Part shown: piece after piece, positions 54,501 to 63,621 of the stretch
Position numbering within the stretch: the stretch's first letter is position 1
Layout: each line of letters begins with the position of its first letter
Origin: Flavobacterium limi
GTDB lineage: Bacteria; Bacteroidota; Bacteroidia; Flavobacteriales; Flavobacteriaceae
Length of the DNA: 64,000 nt
Assembly (NCBI RefSeq): GCF_010645075.1
Contig: NZ_JAADZV010000002.1
Coordinates: 62,001 to 126,000, forward strand
Reading direction: 5' to 3'
Translations under genes and position numbers: made by a program
The notes under the pieces: model-generated
What the model was told of the DNA's origin: nothing
What the model saw: the letters and a program-made list of their open reading frames with translations, nothing else
The model's database searches: none

Positions 54501-55928
54501 CTTTTTCTGAGCATTGAAAAGAGTAATTTTTTCGGTACGGCTGGCAACCCAAATATTTCCTTTATTATCCGTCATCAAACTTCTGACATTGTGCTTATTC
54601 GTACTATTTGATGAATCCAGATTTAATGTTGAAAAATTATTATTGCTAAAAGTAATCAGGTCTAATCCCTGCTTGTAGGAGCAAAACCACAGATTTCCTA
54701 AACGGTCAAACATAGCGGTATGCATCACATCGGATACAGTTTCTCTTGACTCTTTAATACTTCGAAGTAAAGAATATAATTTATTTTGCTTTTCATCCCA
54801 GTAAGCAAATGGTTCATTATGAGACTGAATCCAGACTGTACCGTCAGGAGAAGTAAGAAGAAAACTTTTTCTTTCGGTTCCTACAGTAGCGGGTCCCCCT
54901 GAATCTACTTTCATATGTTTTACCTTTTTGTTTACCAAATCGAATTGATAAACACCAGACCCCGAGGCTTCAAACCAAAACTGGCGTGAACGTGTTGACC
55001 CCAGATAATTGATTTTCTTATCAGGAAAACCTGTTAGTGTTTTACTATTGTAAACATCGAGTTTCCCCGTTTTGATATCGTACAAATAAAAGCCGTTTCC
55101 GCTTGAGGGTTCCAAAAATATTTTACTCCCGGCAACTAGTTCTGCATAAACAATATTCTCATTTATATTTAAATTAAAGTCAAAAAAAGTACTCAGTTTT
55201 TTACTGTAACGTGTAAGCTTTCCGCGGGTCCCACCAAACCATATATCCCCTTTGGTTTCCATAAAAGAAATATAAGAATAGGATTTTCCAGACTGTCCTG
55301 CCATATTTATAAAAAAATATTCAGGTTCTATACTTCCTTTTTTTAACCTGCAGATACCATTATCTGTTAAAATCCAGGTCGTTCCCAATGTATCTTCAAA
55401 AACATCGTGAACTTTACCGGAATGTCTGGAGTTGCTAAAAACAATTTTTCGGGTATTTTTATTTGTTTCAAAAACAACCAAATGACTTTTATTATGAGGA
55501 AAAAGCCACACCTTGCCCGAAGGCATTACTTTGAATTTTTTAAAATCATTCTCAGAAGGTGATTTCCCTTCGAACGGATAATGAAAACTCAAATGATAGG
55601 TATCGAAATAATAGACATTATTTTTTTCAGACTGAATCCAAATACGCCCATTATTGTCAAACTTGAACCTGGAAACCCTGTTTGATATTAAATGTAATGA
55701 ATCCTTCTGCTCTACCCTGAATTTCTGAAAAGTACTCCCGTCATAGCGAATCAGACCATTAAAAGTGCCCAGCCAGATAAATCCTTTTTTATCCTGTTGA
55801 ATATCCAAAATACGGGACTGGCTCAACTTAACATCATGTGAAAAATGGGTCAGTATACCTGAAGGCTGAGCTGTGCATAAAGCACAGATCAAATAAAAAA
55901 GAAATAAAATTAGGTTTTGTTTCAGCAT
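51591..55928 (-). CDS. Hybrid two-component system regulator (HTCS)
   Basis: A 1445-residue one-protein sensor-regulator. Order: signal peptide (1-20, ending CTAQ), periplasmic propellers of Reg_prop repeats (about 25-745), a Y_Y_Y domain (about 780-875), a membrane helix near 885-910, HisKA with FFTDISHEIRTPL (H near 940), HATPase_c (SNAFKYCN, DNGPGINL, GIGLSIV), a receiver domain with SDIMMPETDG (D near 1240), and an AraC-type HTH (about 1340-1445: FFNKLKHITGVSP). HTCS proteins sense pectin-derived oligosaccharides in the periplasm and switch on the neighbouring locus. It lies between the sus operon and the divergent GH3 gene. Confidence 0.96.
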   Translation of the reverse strand: MLKQNLILFLFYLICALCTAQPSGILTHFSHDVKLSQSRILDIQQDKKGFIWLGTFNGLIRYDGSTFQKFRVEQKDSLHLISNRVSRFKFDNNGRIWIQSEKNNVYYFDTYHLSFHYPFEGKSPSENDFKKFKVMPSGKVWLFPHNKSHLVVFETNKNTRKIVFSNSRHSGKVHDVFEDTLGTTWILTDNGICRLKKGSIEPEYFFINMAGQSGKSYSYISFMETKGDIWFGGTRGKLTRYSKKLSTFFDFNLNINENIVYAELVAGSKIFLEPSSGNGFYLYDIKTGKLDVYNSKTLTGFPDKKINYLGSTRSRQFWFEASGSGVYQFDLVNKKVKHMKVDSGGPATVGTERKSFLLTSPDGTVWIQSHNEPFAYWDEKQNKLYSLLRSIKESRETVSDVMHTAMFDRLGNLWFCSYKQGLDLITFSNNNFSTLNLDSSNSTNKHNVRSLMTDNKGNIWVASRTEKITLFNAQKKKIGELGPDGTLSGAGPGWGADVYSMIQDNKGRIWIGTRGNGLFCLIPGVQPFQYKVIHYKYQEKNPYSINSDNIFKIFQASTGQIYVATWNGGINIIRESGNEIRFIHYKNELKNYPIKTADNVRSIVENKNHKLFFISSYKLFSFPGVNINADKLQFKEYPQVSGNDILDVLITHDNQIALATNGKGLVLTSLDKKDQLKVKSVWNETIAFPVEGVVSMQEDKAGKIWLMSDNQVVRFDPKKNTAETFPELKSIIGTEIFSEATKCRLSNGEIVVGYSNGAIYFKPEAIKPFHFKPYLAISGFWVNNKELHEINPDTPKNPDLLEEVTLKHDQNFFRIQISALDYLKSESIVYRYKLEGIDKQWNYIKGGQSINYTNLGRGEYILLVSSTNGHNLWVENERKIKITIRPSVWGTNFAYFCYLLLAIGLFVLIRRAIITILKLRNDVKLQKQMGELKLKFFTDISHEIRTPLTMITAPLEQMLSDDAIKDSVKGQLRIIEKNSNKLLNLVNQILDLRRIQDRKLVVSEVNLGEFATKMCENFTEMSIQRNIQLKVNINAVNSNVWADPDSLDKILINLLSNAFKYCNKGDAIEVQVEESEKYVCLKVADNGPGINLLLQKRLFVRFSNYNENPHNPSTGIGLSIVKDLADKHGAAISVESTPGKGSCFKIDFLKGYKHFTEDVDILLEETDEYSQEDVKTETETNTVLFEEEVREMPVGLIVEDDPELRAFIVSVLEKEYTIYIAENGNEGYLKAKELSPDFIISDIMMPETDGIEMLKLIRDNFAVSHVPVILLSAKSSIESKLEGMEYGADDYITKPFNVSFLKARVKNVLQQRLRLQRLYSTGNITEIAEVEPLQISNKDNKFMVQVIKLVKENMSKTDFSVDELGKLMNMSRASFFNKLKHITGVSPVVFIRDMRLNEAAELIKNEDLLIKEICFEVGFNDLKYFGKCFRAKFNHTPAEYRRLHR

Positions 55929-55955
55929 TTATAGTTTTATTAGCGTAAGCAAACA

Positions 55956-55963
55956 CAAAAATA
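55956..55963 (-). promoter_or_regulatory. Putative -7 box of the HTCS gene
   Basis: Reads TATTTTTG on the minus strand, 27 bases before the start codon at 55928. Confidence 0.4.
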
Positions 55964-56132
55964 TCAAAATTCTGTTCTGAACCTAAAATACCCCTCGTCT
56001 GTAGTTAAATACCCCCTCTCAAATAGTTATTTGTGCCCATTCTTTGTTTTTAGAAAATAAAATAAACCGCCATGCAAGCTTTATAACATCCTTCAAATAG
56101 CAATTTATCCCAAGATGAAAAATAGAAATATT

Positions 56133-56140
56133 TAATTTTG
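56133..56140 (+). promoter_or_regulatory. Putative -7 box of the GH3 gene
   Basis: TAATTTTG matches TAnnTTTG, 68 bases before the ATG at 56209. The shared divergent region with the HTCS gene is a likely site for its own regulation. Confidence 0.45.
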
Positions 56141-56208
56141 CGAAAGTGATTTGTTTTATAAACTTTACTTTAAATTAACTATCAACCAAAATATATTAAA
56201 GACCTCTT

Positions 56209-58824
56209 ATGAGAAAAGTATATCGTTTCATGTTTATGCTAAACTTTCTGGCACTAAACACTTTCGCACAGGAAAGATTTCCATTCAACAATCCTAATTT
56301 AACCACCGAGCAGCGTGTAAATGATCTTGTAGGGAGAATGACTGTTGATGAAAAAATCAGCCAGCTGATGGACTCCTCACCGGCTATAGACCGTTTGGGT
56401 GTACCAGAATACAATTGGTGGAACGAGTCATTACACGGAGTTGCCCGTGCTGGGTATGCAACCGTTTTTCCACAATCTATTTCGATCGCATCATCCTGGG
56501 ACCGGCAATTAATTTTTGATGTGGCCAGTGCAATTTCAGATGAAGCACGTGCTAAACATCATGAATATTTAAGACGAGGCCAGCATGGCATGTACCAGGG
56601 ATTAACGTTTTGGTCTCCCAACGTCAATATATTCCGCGATCCTCGCTGGGGACGAGGACATGAAACCTATGGAGAAGATCCTTTTCTTACCAGTGAGTTA
56701 GGACTTAAATATGTTACAGGTCTTCAGGGTACTGATGAAAAATATTTTAAAGTAATTGCTACTGCCAAACACTATGCAGTTCACTCAGGTCCTGAGCCAT
56801 CACGACACCTGTTCAACGCAGAGACCAGCGATGTCGATCTGTACGAAACTTACCTTCCAGCATTTCGTGCTTTGGTAAAAGAAGGCCATGTTTACTCTGT
56901 AATGGGAGCTTATAACCGTTTTAGAGGTGAATCTGCCAGCTCAAGTCCGTTTTTGTTTAATATTCTTCGAAATGATTGGGGATTTAAGGGATACATTGTG
57001 TCAGATTGCGGTGCCGTCACCGATATCTGGAAATACCATAAAATTACCACCGATGCTGCTTCAGCTTCAGCTTTGGCTGTAAAAACAGGGTTGGATTTGG
57101 AATGTGGCAGCAGTTATAAATCATTAAAAGAAGCTCTTGATCGCAAACTGCTTACTGAAGCAGATATTGATGTGACTTTAAAACGTTTGTTTACTGCACG
57201 CTTTAAATTAGGCATGTTCGATCCGGATGAAATTGTACCATATGCTCAGATTCCGTACGCAGTAAATAACAATTCCGCCCACGATTATCTGGCACGTATC
57301 GCTTCTCAAAAAAGTATTGTTCTTCTGAAAAATCAGAATAATGCCCTGCCACTTTCCAAAGAAATTAAAACTATTGCTGTCATTGGGCCAAATGCGAATG
57401 ATGTGCAATCTCTATGGGGCAACTATAGCGGTATCCCGAGCAATCCCGTAACTGTATTAAAAGGTGTTCAAAATAAGCTCGAACCTAATGCTAAAGTGTT
57501 ATATGCAAAAGGAACAGATCTGGCAAAAGGTGTTCCTGCGATGAAAATAGTTCCTTCAATATATCTTCAAAACGAAAATGGAGCACAAGGTCTTACAGCA
57601 GCATACTTCGACAATAGCAAATGGGAAGGAAAACCACTTTTTACCCGTATTGATGATAATATCGATTTTCATTGGGATATGAATACTCCTGACCCGCGTT
57701 TAAAAATAGGGAACTACAGTGTTAGATGGACAGGTTATATTTTAGCTCCAAAAACCGGAGTTTACAATATTTCTGAATGGTCGAAACCTTTTATGACTAT
57801 CGAAATCGAAACAGGAAAAACATCCGGTGGAAAAAATAATCATCATCCGAGAATTCGTCCGCAGAAAATTGAATTGCAAGCCGGAAAAAAATACAAAATA
57901 GAGGTAAAATACCAAAATTTCTATGGCGATGCAATTGCCCAGCTTTTATGGGCTGAACCTGAGGAAAACCTATTACAGGAAGCCGTTCAGACAGCAAATC
58001 AGGCAGATGCTGTGGTGTTGGTATTAGGCCTAAACGAACGTCTTGAAGGAGAAGAAATGAAAGTTGAAGCTGATGGTTTTGAAGGCGGTGACCGTACGAG
58101 CCTTAATTTACCTGCCAATCAGGAAGAATTGATGAAAGCGATGATTGCCACCGGAAAACCTGTTATTCTGGTTTTAATAAACGGAAGCGCACTTTCAATA
58201 AACTGGGCTAATGATAATGTTCCGGCCATTTTAACTGCGGGGTATCCCGGTCAACAAGGCGGTAATGCAATTGCCGATGTTCTTTTTGGAGATTACAATC
58301 CGGCTGGCCGACTTCCGGTTACGTATTATAAATCGGTTGATCAGTTACCAGCCTTTGAAAACTATGATATGAAAGGCCGTACGTATCGTTATTTTGAAAA
58401 GAAACCGCTCTACCCGTTTGGATTTGGACTGAGTTATACTAAATTTAAATACAGTAATCTTCAAATACCGAATAATATCAATGCTGAAAAAGATTTTGAA
58501 GTATCAGTTGATGTCACAAATAACGGTGACCGTGACGGTGACGAAGTTGTTGAGCTGTATCTAAAGGACGAAAAGGCCTCTACTCCACGCCCAATAATAC
58601 AATTAGAAGGATTTGAGCGCATGCATCTAAAAAAAGGGGAAACAAAAACGGTTCGTTTTACAATTAGCCCGAGACAGCTGTCTTTAATAAACAAAAAAGG
58701 CCAGCGGGCTGTAGAACCGGGATGGTTCACAGTTTCTGTTGGTGGAAAACAACCGGACGATTCTGGGGATAATCAAAATGGAAGATTTAGTATAACAGGA
58801 AAAACAATATTATTGGAAAGATAA
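56209..58824 (+). CDS. GH3 beta-glycosidase with PA14 domain (xylosidase-like)
   Basis: An 871-residue secreted enzyme. After the signal peptide (1-20) come the TIM-barrel (about 30-370) with the nucleophile D266 in YIVSDCGAVTD, the alpha/beta sandwich with an inserted PA14 domain (about 455-600, YNISEWSKPFMTIEIETG), and the C-terminal fibronectin-like domain (about 750-870). The WNESLHGVAR and SPNVNIFRDPRWGRG segments are typical of xylosidase-type GH3. It probably trims exposed xylose or glucose from the side chains. It is divergent from the HTCS gene. Confidence 0.92.
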   Translation: MRKVYRFMFMLNFLALNTFAQERFPFNNPNLTTEQRVNDLVGRMTVDEKISQLMDSSPAIDRLGVPEYNWWNESLHGVARAGYATVFPQSISIASSWDRQLIFDVASAISDEARAKHHEYLRRGQHGMYQGLTFWSPNVNIFRDPRWGRGHETYGEDPFLTSELGLKYVTGLQGTDEKYFKVIATAKHYAVHSGPEPSRHLFNAETSDVDLYETYLPAFRALVKEGHVYSVMGAYNRFRGESASSSPFLFNILRNDWGFKGYIVSDCGAVTDIWKYHKITTDAASASALAVKTGLDLECGSSYKSLKEALDRKLLTEADIDVTLKRLFTARFKLGMFDPDEIVPYAQIPYAVNNNSAHDYLARIASQKSIVLLKNQNNALPLSKEIKTIAVIGPNANDVQSLWGNYSGIPSNPVTVLKGVQNKLEPNAKVLYAKGTDLAKGVPAMKIVPSIYLQNENGAQGLTAAYFDNSKWEGKPLFTRIDDNIDFHWDMNTPDPRLKIGNYSVRWTGYILAPKTGVYNISEWSKPFMTIEIETGKTSGGKNNHHPRIRPQKIELQAGKKYKIEVKYQNFYGDAIAQLLWAEPEENLLQEAVQTANQADAVVLVLGLNERLEGEEMKVEADGFEGGDRTSLNLPANQEELMKAMIATGKPVILVLINGSALSINWANDNVPAILTAGYPGQQGGNAIADVLFGDYNPAGRLPVTYYKSVDQLPAFENYDMKGRTYRYFEKKPLYPFGFGLSYTKFKYSNLQIPNNINAEKDFEVSVDVTNNGDRDGDEVVELYLKDEKASTPRPIIQLEGFERMHLKKGETKTVRFTISPRQLSLINKKGQRAVEPGWFTVSVGGKQPDDSGDNQNGRFSITGKTILLER

Positions 58825-59218
58825 GTTGACTTTTTCTTTTTCAAAACTTTTTAATTCTATGAATGCATTGCTGGATACTTTAGCAATGCATTTTATATTT
58901 GATATCATTTAATTTAGATACAAATTATTTCTATAAACAATACTGCGATCCATTATCTGGCAATTTTCTGTATTGATAATTTCTTATAATTAAATTCTAA
59001 ATTGCCAATAAAAAAATGCTTCGTTTGCAAATCATAATAACTTATTTTTTAACAAATTAAGTAATTTTTTTTGATTTATAATAATCAAAAAAATAAGATA
59101 TACTCTTTCAAAAAACATATAAAACAGCATTTTTTTAACAAAAATTAAAGGTTTTTTATTAGCATATTTATTAACTTCAATACATTAAAAAATATTTTTC
59201 TATTCTAAAAAATAAATT
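58825..59218. other. Intergenic AT-rich region after GH3
   Basis: Holds a hairpin terminator at 58861-58896 and AT-rich sequence up to the GH130 start. No other gene, repeat or RNA is recognised. Confidence 0.5.
58861..58896 (+). terminator. Terminator after GH3
   Basis: AATGCATTGCT (58862-58872) pairs with AGCAATGCATT (58882-58892), followed by a T-rich run. Confidence 0.75.
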
Positions 59219-60685
59219 ATGCGTGTATCTGTAATACGAAAAAACATAAAATTTACCCCGGATTCCAAAAGAGTTGTTGCACGATATTTTATTAACGGTG
59301 ATGAGCGGACCAAACAAATGGTACTTCGTATAATGACGCTGAACGACAAACAGGTATTAGAAACTCTGGAGCAAACACTTCGTGAATTTGCCAGACGACA
59401 TCGAAATATTTCTGCCATATTTCTAAGACACTGTGAAAAAGTTCGGGATGTTATTGAAGGCATGCAGATTGATTATGAAGCTCTGTCTATGGATCGAAAA
59501 ATGCTGATAGGCTCTTTTTGTACAATGGAGTATGCTATAGAATCTGCAGCCATTTTTAATCCGTCAATTATAGAAGATTTTGATCAGAGTGGCCTGGAAG
59601 CGGGCGAAAAGCGTGTTATAATTTCTTTTCGTGCAACTGGTGAAGGTCATATCTCATCCATAGTTTTCAGAAGAGGTATACTCGATAGAGACAATAATCT
59701 CCAGGTTATGAAAATTGGGCATAACATTGATAAAGCAGAGATTATACATAAAAGTTTTTTTAATAAAGAGCGATTTTTATTGAAATTATCCGAAATGCAT
59801 ACCCAGGACAAATACATCACACAAATTATGCAGGATTTGCCGGATGAGTTTGAATATGCTGTACTGAAAAGTACGGTTACCGCTGCTTTAAGTGATCCGA
59901 CAATTCGTGAAGAAAGAAGGACAGCACTAAACGAAATACTCTGGCTTGCAAAATCTTTTTATGATGTAGAGTTTAAGCATGATTCAGATCTTACTGAGCG
60001 TGTTATATTTCCGATATCCGATTCTGAAAGCCGTGGTATTGAGGATGCCCGTTTTGTCCGCTTTACAGATGATGATGGTTCTTCCCGTGTGATGGCTACT
60101 TACACAGCTTATAATGGTCACACCATACTACCTAAACTTATTTCAACTGAAGATTTTTACACTTTTAGGGTAATGCCTTTGCATGGTGCTGGTGCACAAA
60201 ATAAAAATCTGGCTTTATTTCCAAGAAAAATAAAAGGTAAATATGCCATGCTTGCCAGAATAGATGGAGTTAACAATTACATCATGTATTCTGACAGAGT
60301 AACACAATGGAACACTCCAATTCTTCTCCAAGAACCGCGTTACACATGGGAATTCACACAAATAGGAAACTGCGGATCTCCATTATGGACAGAAGAAGGC
60401 TGGCTTGTTATTACCCATGGCGTTGGTACGATGCGACGTTACTGCATTGGTGCATCCTTATTTGACCTGGATGATCCGTCCAAGGAAATTGGAAGACTTA
60501 CCGAACCTTTGCTTTCGCCATTGGAAGATGAACGTGAAGGCTATGTCCCTAATGTTGTATATTCATGCGGTGCCATCATTCACAACAATAGTCTTATATT
60601 GCCGTATGCTGTATCAGACTACTCGTCTACTTATGCTGTAGTTGATATGGTTGAATTGATTGATGCTTTAAAGAAAAGTAAATAG
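59219..60685 (+). CDS. GH130 family glycosidase / phosphorylase
   Basis: A 488-residue protein of the GH130 family, which phosphorolyses beta-mannosides or related linkages. The first 150 residues are a helical extension; the five-bladed propeller follows with GIEDARFVRF (about 270-280), YTAYNGH, RIDGVNNYI, and WEFTQIGNCGSPLWTEEGWL. No signal peptide is present, so the enzyme is cytoplasmic and would act on imported oligosaccharides. It does not sit in an obvious mannan locus. The substrate is not known from the sequence. Confidence 0.85.
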   Translation: MRVSVIRKNIKFTPDSKRVVARYFINGDERTKQMVLRIMTLNDKQVLETLEQTLREFARRHRNISAIFLRHCEKVRDVIEGMQIDYEALSMDRKMLIGSFCTMEYAIESAAIFNPSIIEDFDQSGLEAGEKRVIISFRATGEGHISSIVFRRGILDRDNNLQVMKIGHNIDKAEIIHKSFFNKERFLLKLSEMHTQDKYITQIMQDLPDEFEYAVLKSTVTAALSDPTIREERRTALNEILWLAKSFYDVEFKHDSDLTERVIFPISDSESRGIEDARFVRFTDDDGSSRVMATYTAYNGHTILPKLISTEDFYTFRVMPLHGAGAQNKNLALFPRKIKGKYAMLARIDGVNNYIMYSDRVTQWNTPILLQEPRYTWEFTQIGNCGSPLWTEEGWLVITHGVGTMRRYCIGASLFDLDDPSKEIGRLTEPLLSPLEDEREGYVPNVVYSCGAIIHNNSLILPYAVSDYSSTYAVVDMVELIDALKKSK

Positions 60686-61018
60686 CAAATTTAAATATTC
60701 TCATAAAACTCAAATCCCATTTTTCGAAATGGGATTTTTTATTTCTAAAAAAGTTTTATCATTACTCTCATTACAGATCATATTCAAAATTCATCTAAAA
60801 TCACTAAAAAAACAAAATAAGTCATTTTAAGCAATCATTTTTTAAAAAACGAGTTAATATATGATTTTTTTAAAAAACTTTATTTAAGGCAAAATATAGA
60901 GGTCAATTTTAATAGTTGTAATTTATGATTTTTTTTTAATTAATAAATAAAAATGATAATAAAAAATCGTAATAAAAAAAGAGTCGAACTGACTTGCAAG
61001 ACTAAGATTTTTTATTTT
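60686..61018. other. Intergenic region with a terminator and A/T-rich runs
   Basis: Contains the GH130 terminator (60712-60740) and long A and T runs. No other feature is seen. Confidence 0.5.
60712..60740 (+). terminator. Terminator with UUCG tetraloop after GH130
   Basis: AAATCCCATTT pairs with AAATGGGATTT around TTCG, followed by six T. The same tetraloop design ends the XRE gene. Confidence 0.88.
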
Positions 61019-61789
61019 TTAAAAATTAGGAGTTTTTTCAATTAAATGTTTCCAATAGCGTTTTGGCATATGCTGAATATGAAGACGCATATTTTTTCTC
61101 GATTCTATATTTACACTGCTAAAGTAACGTCTCCATAAATTTTGAAAAAATTCTTCGTGCTCATCACATATTTCAGTTAAATAACTGGATGAAGACATTT
61201 TTAGATTAAACTCTAATTCTATAGTGCAAACATTTTCAAGATCATAATAAATGCCATATTTACGTTTTGCGTCATAGATTAGCCAACGCTGATCTGCGTA
61301 ACGCTTTTTAAAATGGTTTTCTATAAGAGGTAATACATCACAGTCGGGCTCAATAATGGCATAATATAACTGATCCTTTGTTAATTTAAAACGCACAAAT
61401 GCTTCCATCCGGTGTGATTCTTTTCTGGTCATACGTGCTGCTTTTCTAATATTCCAAACAGCATTATGGCTAAAATCTTCTTCTATACTTTTTGAATTTG
61501 CAAGCACATGTTCAACAAACTGAAACATAATTTGTTCAATATGAGCAATCTCAGATAAAAAAGCATTATACATATTTGAAAGTGCATCGGCAGATAACCG
61601 TTTCCTTAATCCGTCTAAAACGCGTTTTGCTTTTGAAATATCAGTTGTCACCAAATGTGAAGTTGCAAAAAGCAAAGTTCCGGAGGTTTCTTTTTTTGCA
61701 AAAACAATATCCGTCAGTTTGTATTCATAAATCTCAAATACGGCCGTAAGCCAGCCTTCATAAGTCCCGTCATAAATTAATTCTGTCAT
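61019..61789 (-). CDS. DUF4130 / TIGR03915-family putative DNA repair protein
   Basis: A 256-residue protein from the ATG at 61789. The N-terminus MTELIYDGTYEGWLTAVFEIYEY (split at the turn) and the later MTRKESHRMEAFVRF and RWLIYDAKRKYG segments match the DUF4130 family, which has a uracil-DNA-glycosylase-like link in some versions. It is nearly always paired with a radical SAM protein of TIGR03916 type, as here, 10 bases upstream. A role in DNA modification or repair is family-based; no function is proven. Confidence 0.88.
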   Translation of the reverse strand: MTELIYDGTYEGWLTAVFEIYEYKLTDIVFAKKETSGTLLFATSHLVTTDISKAKRVLDGLRKRLSADALSNMYNAFLSEIAHIEQIMFQFVEHVLANSKSIEEDFSHNAVWNIRKAARMTRKESHRMEAFVRFKLTKDQLYYAIIEPDCDVLPLIENHFKKRYADQRWLIYDAKRKYGIYYDLENVCTIELEFNLKMSSSSYLTEICDEHEEFFQNLWRRYFSSVNIESRKNMRLHIQHMPKRYWKHLIEKTPNF

Positions 61790-61799
61790 TTCAATTAAA

Positions 61800-63059
61800 T
61801 TAAAATAAAGCAAGCTGATTAGAGAAATCATTTTTATATTTACTTTTTTGGAAATTTAGAATATGATTTTTGATTTGAATGGCAGTTAAATCCTTTTGTA
61901 GCTGAAATGGCGTAGTAAAAGCCAGAAAATATTTTGAACGCGAATAGGCAATTCCCATTTTTTGTAAATCATGGGGCAGCAATTTTTTAAATTTCCTTGC
62001 CGCTACAATTTTTTGAGCACTTAAATATCCAATTCCCGGAATACGTTTTATTAGCTCTAAATCGGCGGTATTGATATCAACCGGAAATTGGTTTAGGTTA
62101 CGCAAAGCCCATCCAAGCTTCGGATCGATGTCAAGATCAAGATTAGGCTGATTAAATCCGACAATTTCATTTACATTAAATCCATAGTAACGAACAAGCC
62201 AATCGGCCTGATATAAGCGGTTTTCCCGGATCATGGGAACTGGTGTACCAATAGCGGGCAGGCGATTATCATAACTTATTGGCACATAGCCTGAATAGTA
62301 TACCCGCTTCATGTTCATTTGCTGATAAAAATAATCAGCCATTCCTAAAATTTCAAGATCACTTTCTTGTGTCGCCCCTATTACCATTTGTGTACTTTGT
62401 CCTGCCGGAGCAAAAAGCGGCGCTTTAAAATTCTGTTTCTTTTCTTCTTTATATCCAGCAATTTCATTTTTAAGATATTCCATCGGTTTAATCACATCAA
62501 GATGATTTTTATCTGGTGCAAGCAATTTAAGACTTTGCTCTGTCGGCATTTCGACATTTACGCTCAGACGATCAGCATATAAACCAGCTTCTTTCAGTAG
62601 TTCATCACTCGCACCCGGAATCGCTTTCAAATGTATGTAACCATTAAAATTTTGTTCCAATCTCAATTTTTTGGCAATTCTGACCAAACGTTCCATCGTA
62701 TAGTCAGCATTATCGAAAATACCTGAACTCAAAAACAATCCCTCAATATAATTTCTGCGATAAAAACCTATTGTAAGATCAACAACTTCCTGTACAGTAA
62801 AAGCGGCTCTTTTAATATCGTTACTTTTTCTGCTCACACAATAAGCACAGTCAAAAATGCAATGGTTAGTGAGCAAAATTTTCAGTAATGACACACATCG
62901 GCCATCTTCAGTAAAAGCATGGCAAATACCGTAGCCCTTTGCATTTCCTAATCCTTTATTTTTATTTTCACGTTTGCTCAGGGCAGATGAACATGATACA
63001 TCGTATTTTGCAGCATCAGCTAAAATCCCCAGCTTCTCCATTACTCTATCATTCATCAT
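61800..63059 (-). CDS. TIGR03916-type radical SAM protein, putative DNA modification/repair
   Basis: A 419-residue radical SAM enzyme from the ATG at 63059, preceded by AAAAAGG. The iron-sulfur motif is CIFDCAYC (C67, C71, C74, a C-x3-C-x2-C spacing). A helix-hairpin-helix DNA-binding motif lies near the end (about 340-375: IKRIPGIGYLSAQKIV). The usual partner DUF4130 gene follows. The earlier TTG at 63125 is a less likely start. Its reaction is unknown. Confidence 0.92.
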   Translation of the reverse strand: MMNDRVMEKLGILADAAKYDVSCSSALSKRENKNKGLGNAKGYGICHAFTEDGRCVSLLKILLTNHCIFDCAYCVSRKSNDIKRAAFTVQEVVDLTIGFYRRNYIEGLFLSSGIFDNADYTMERLVRIAKKLRLEQNFNGYIHLKAIPGASDELLKEAGLYADRLSVNVEMPTEQSLKLLAPDKNHLDVIKPMEYLKNEIAGYKEEKKQNFKAPLFAPAGQSTQMVIGATQESDLEILGMADYFYQQMNMKRVYYSGYVPISYDNRLPAIGTPVPMIRENRLYQADWLVRYYGFNVNEIVGFNQPNLDLDIDPKLGWALRNLNQFPVDINTADLELIKRIPGIGYLSAQKIVAARKFKKLLPHDLQKMGIAYSRSKYFLAFTTPFQLQKDLTAIQIKNHILNFQKSKYKNDFSNQLALF

Positions 63060-63100
63060 TATAACCTTTTTGATTTTTAAAACTGAAATTTTATCTGAAT

Positions 63101-63108
63101 CAAAATTA
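63101..63108 (-). promoter_or_regulatory. Putative -7 box of the radical SAM gene
   Basis: Reads TAATTTTG on the minus strand, about 40 bases before the ATG at 63059. Confidence 0.4.
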
Positions 63109-63266
63109 GTTATTTTTGATAACAAAATATTTTAGTTAACTGTTCTAAATTGTATCAAAACAATTAAAAAGACTTTTAACCCTCAAATTCATTGACAACA
63201 AAAAAACTCCAAAATCAAAAGACGTTGGAGGTTAGCAATTTTAGCGGGGTATTGATAAATCTGAAA

Positions 63267-63608
63267 CTACAGTTTAAAAATCTGACTCATTTGAATCCAC
63301 TTCTCGCCTTTTTTTGCTGTTGGAAGCGCTTGTTGAAATTTCCACATTAAGTTTTCCCATTCCTGCACTTTAGGATTTTCTTTATCCATCTTTTGTTTGC
63401 GTTCTGCGGTAAAAGTTTCATCAATTTCCATAATCATAAACAGCCTGTTGGCAACTATATAAATTTCCATGTCTACAATTCCGGAATCTCTTATGCTTTT
63501 AGTTATTTCAGGCCATGTACTGTTTTTGGAGTGATAGTTTTTATACTGCTCAATTAATTCTGGATTATCAACTAAATCACAGGCATAACATATTTTTTTT
63601 GAAGTCAT
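63267..63608 (-). CDS. L-rhamnose mutarotase family protein
   Basis: A 113-residue protein of the RhaM/DUF718 family, which interconverts alpha- and beta-L-rhamnose. Matches are YACDLVDNPELIEQYKNYH (one helix) and YIVANRLFMIMEID, followed by ENLMWKFQQALP at the end. It lies 13 bases after the GH97 gene, so it belongs to a sugar operon that probably processes rhamnose from rhamnogalacturonan. Confidence 0.88.
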   Translation of the reverse strand: MTSKKICYACDLVDNPELIEQYKNYHSKNSTWPEITKSIRDSGIVDMEIYIVANRLFMIMEIDETFTAERKQKMDKENPKVQEWENLMWKFQQALPTAKKGEKWIQMSQIFKL

Positions 63609-63621
63609 AAAGTTATTTTTT

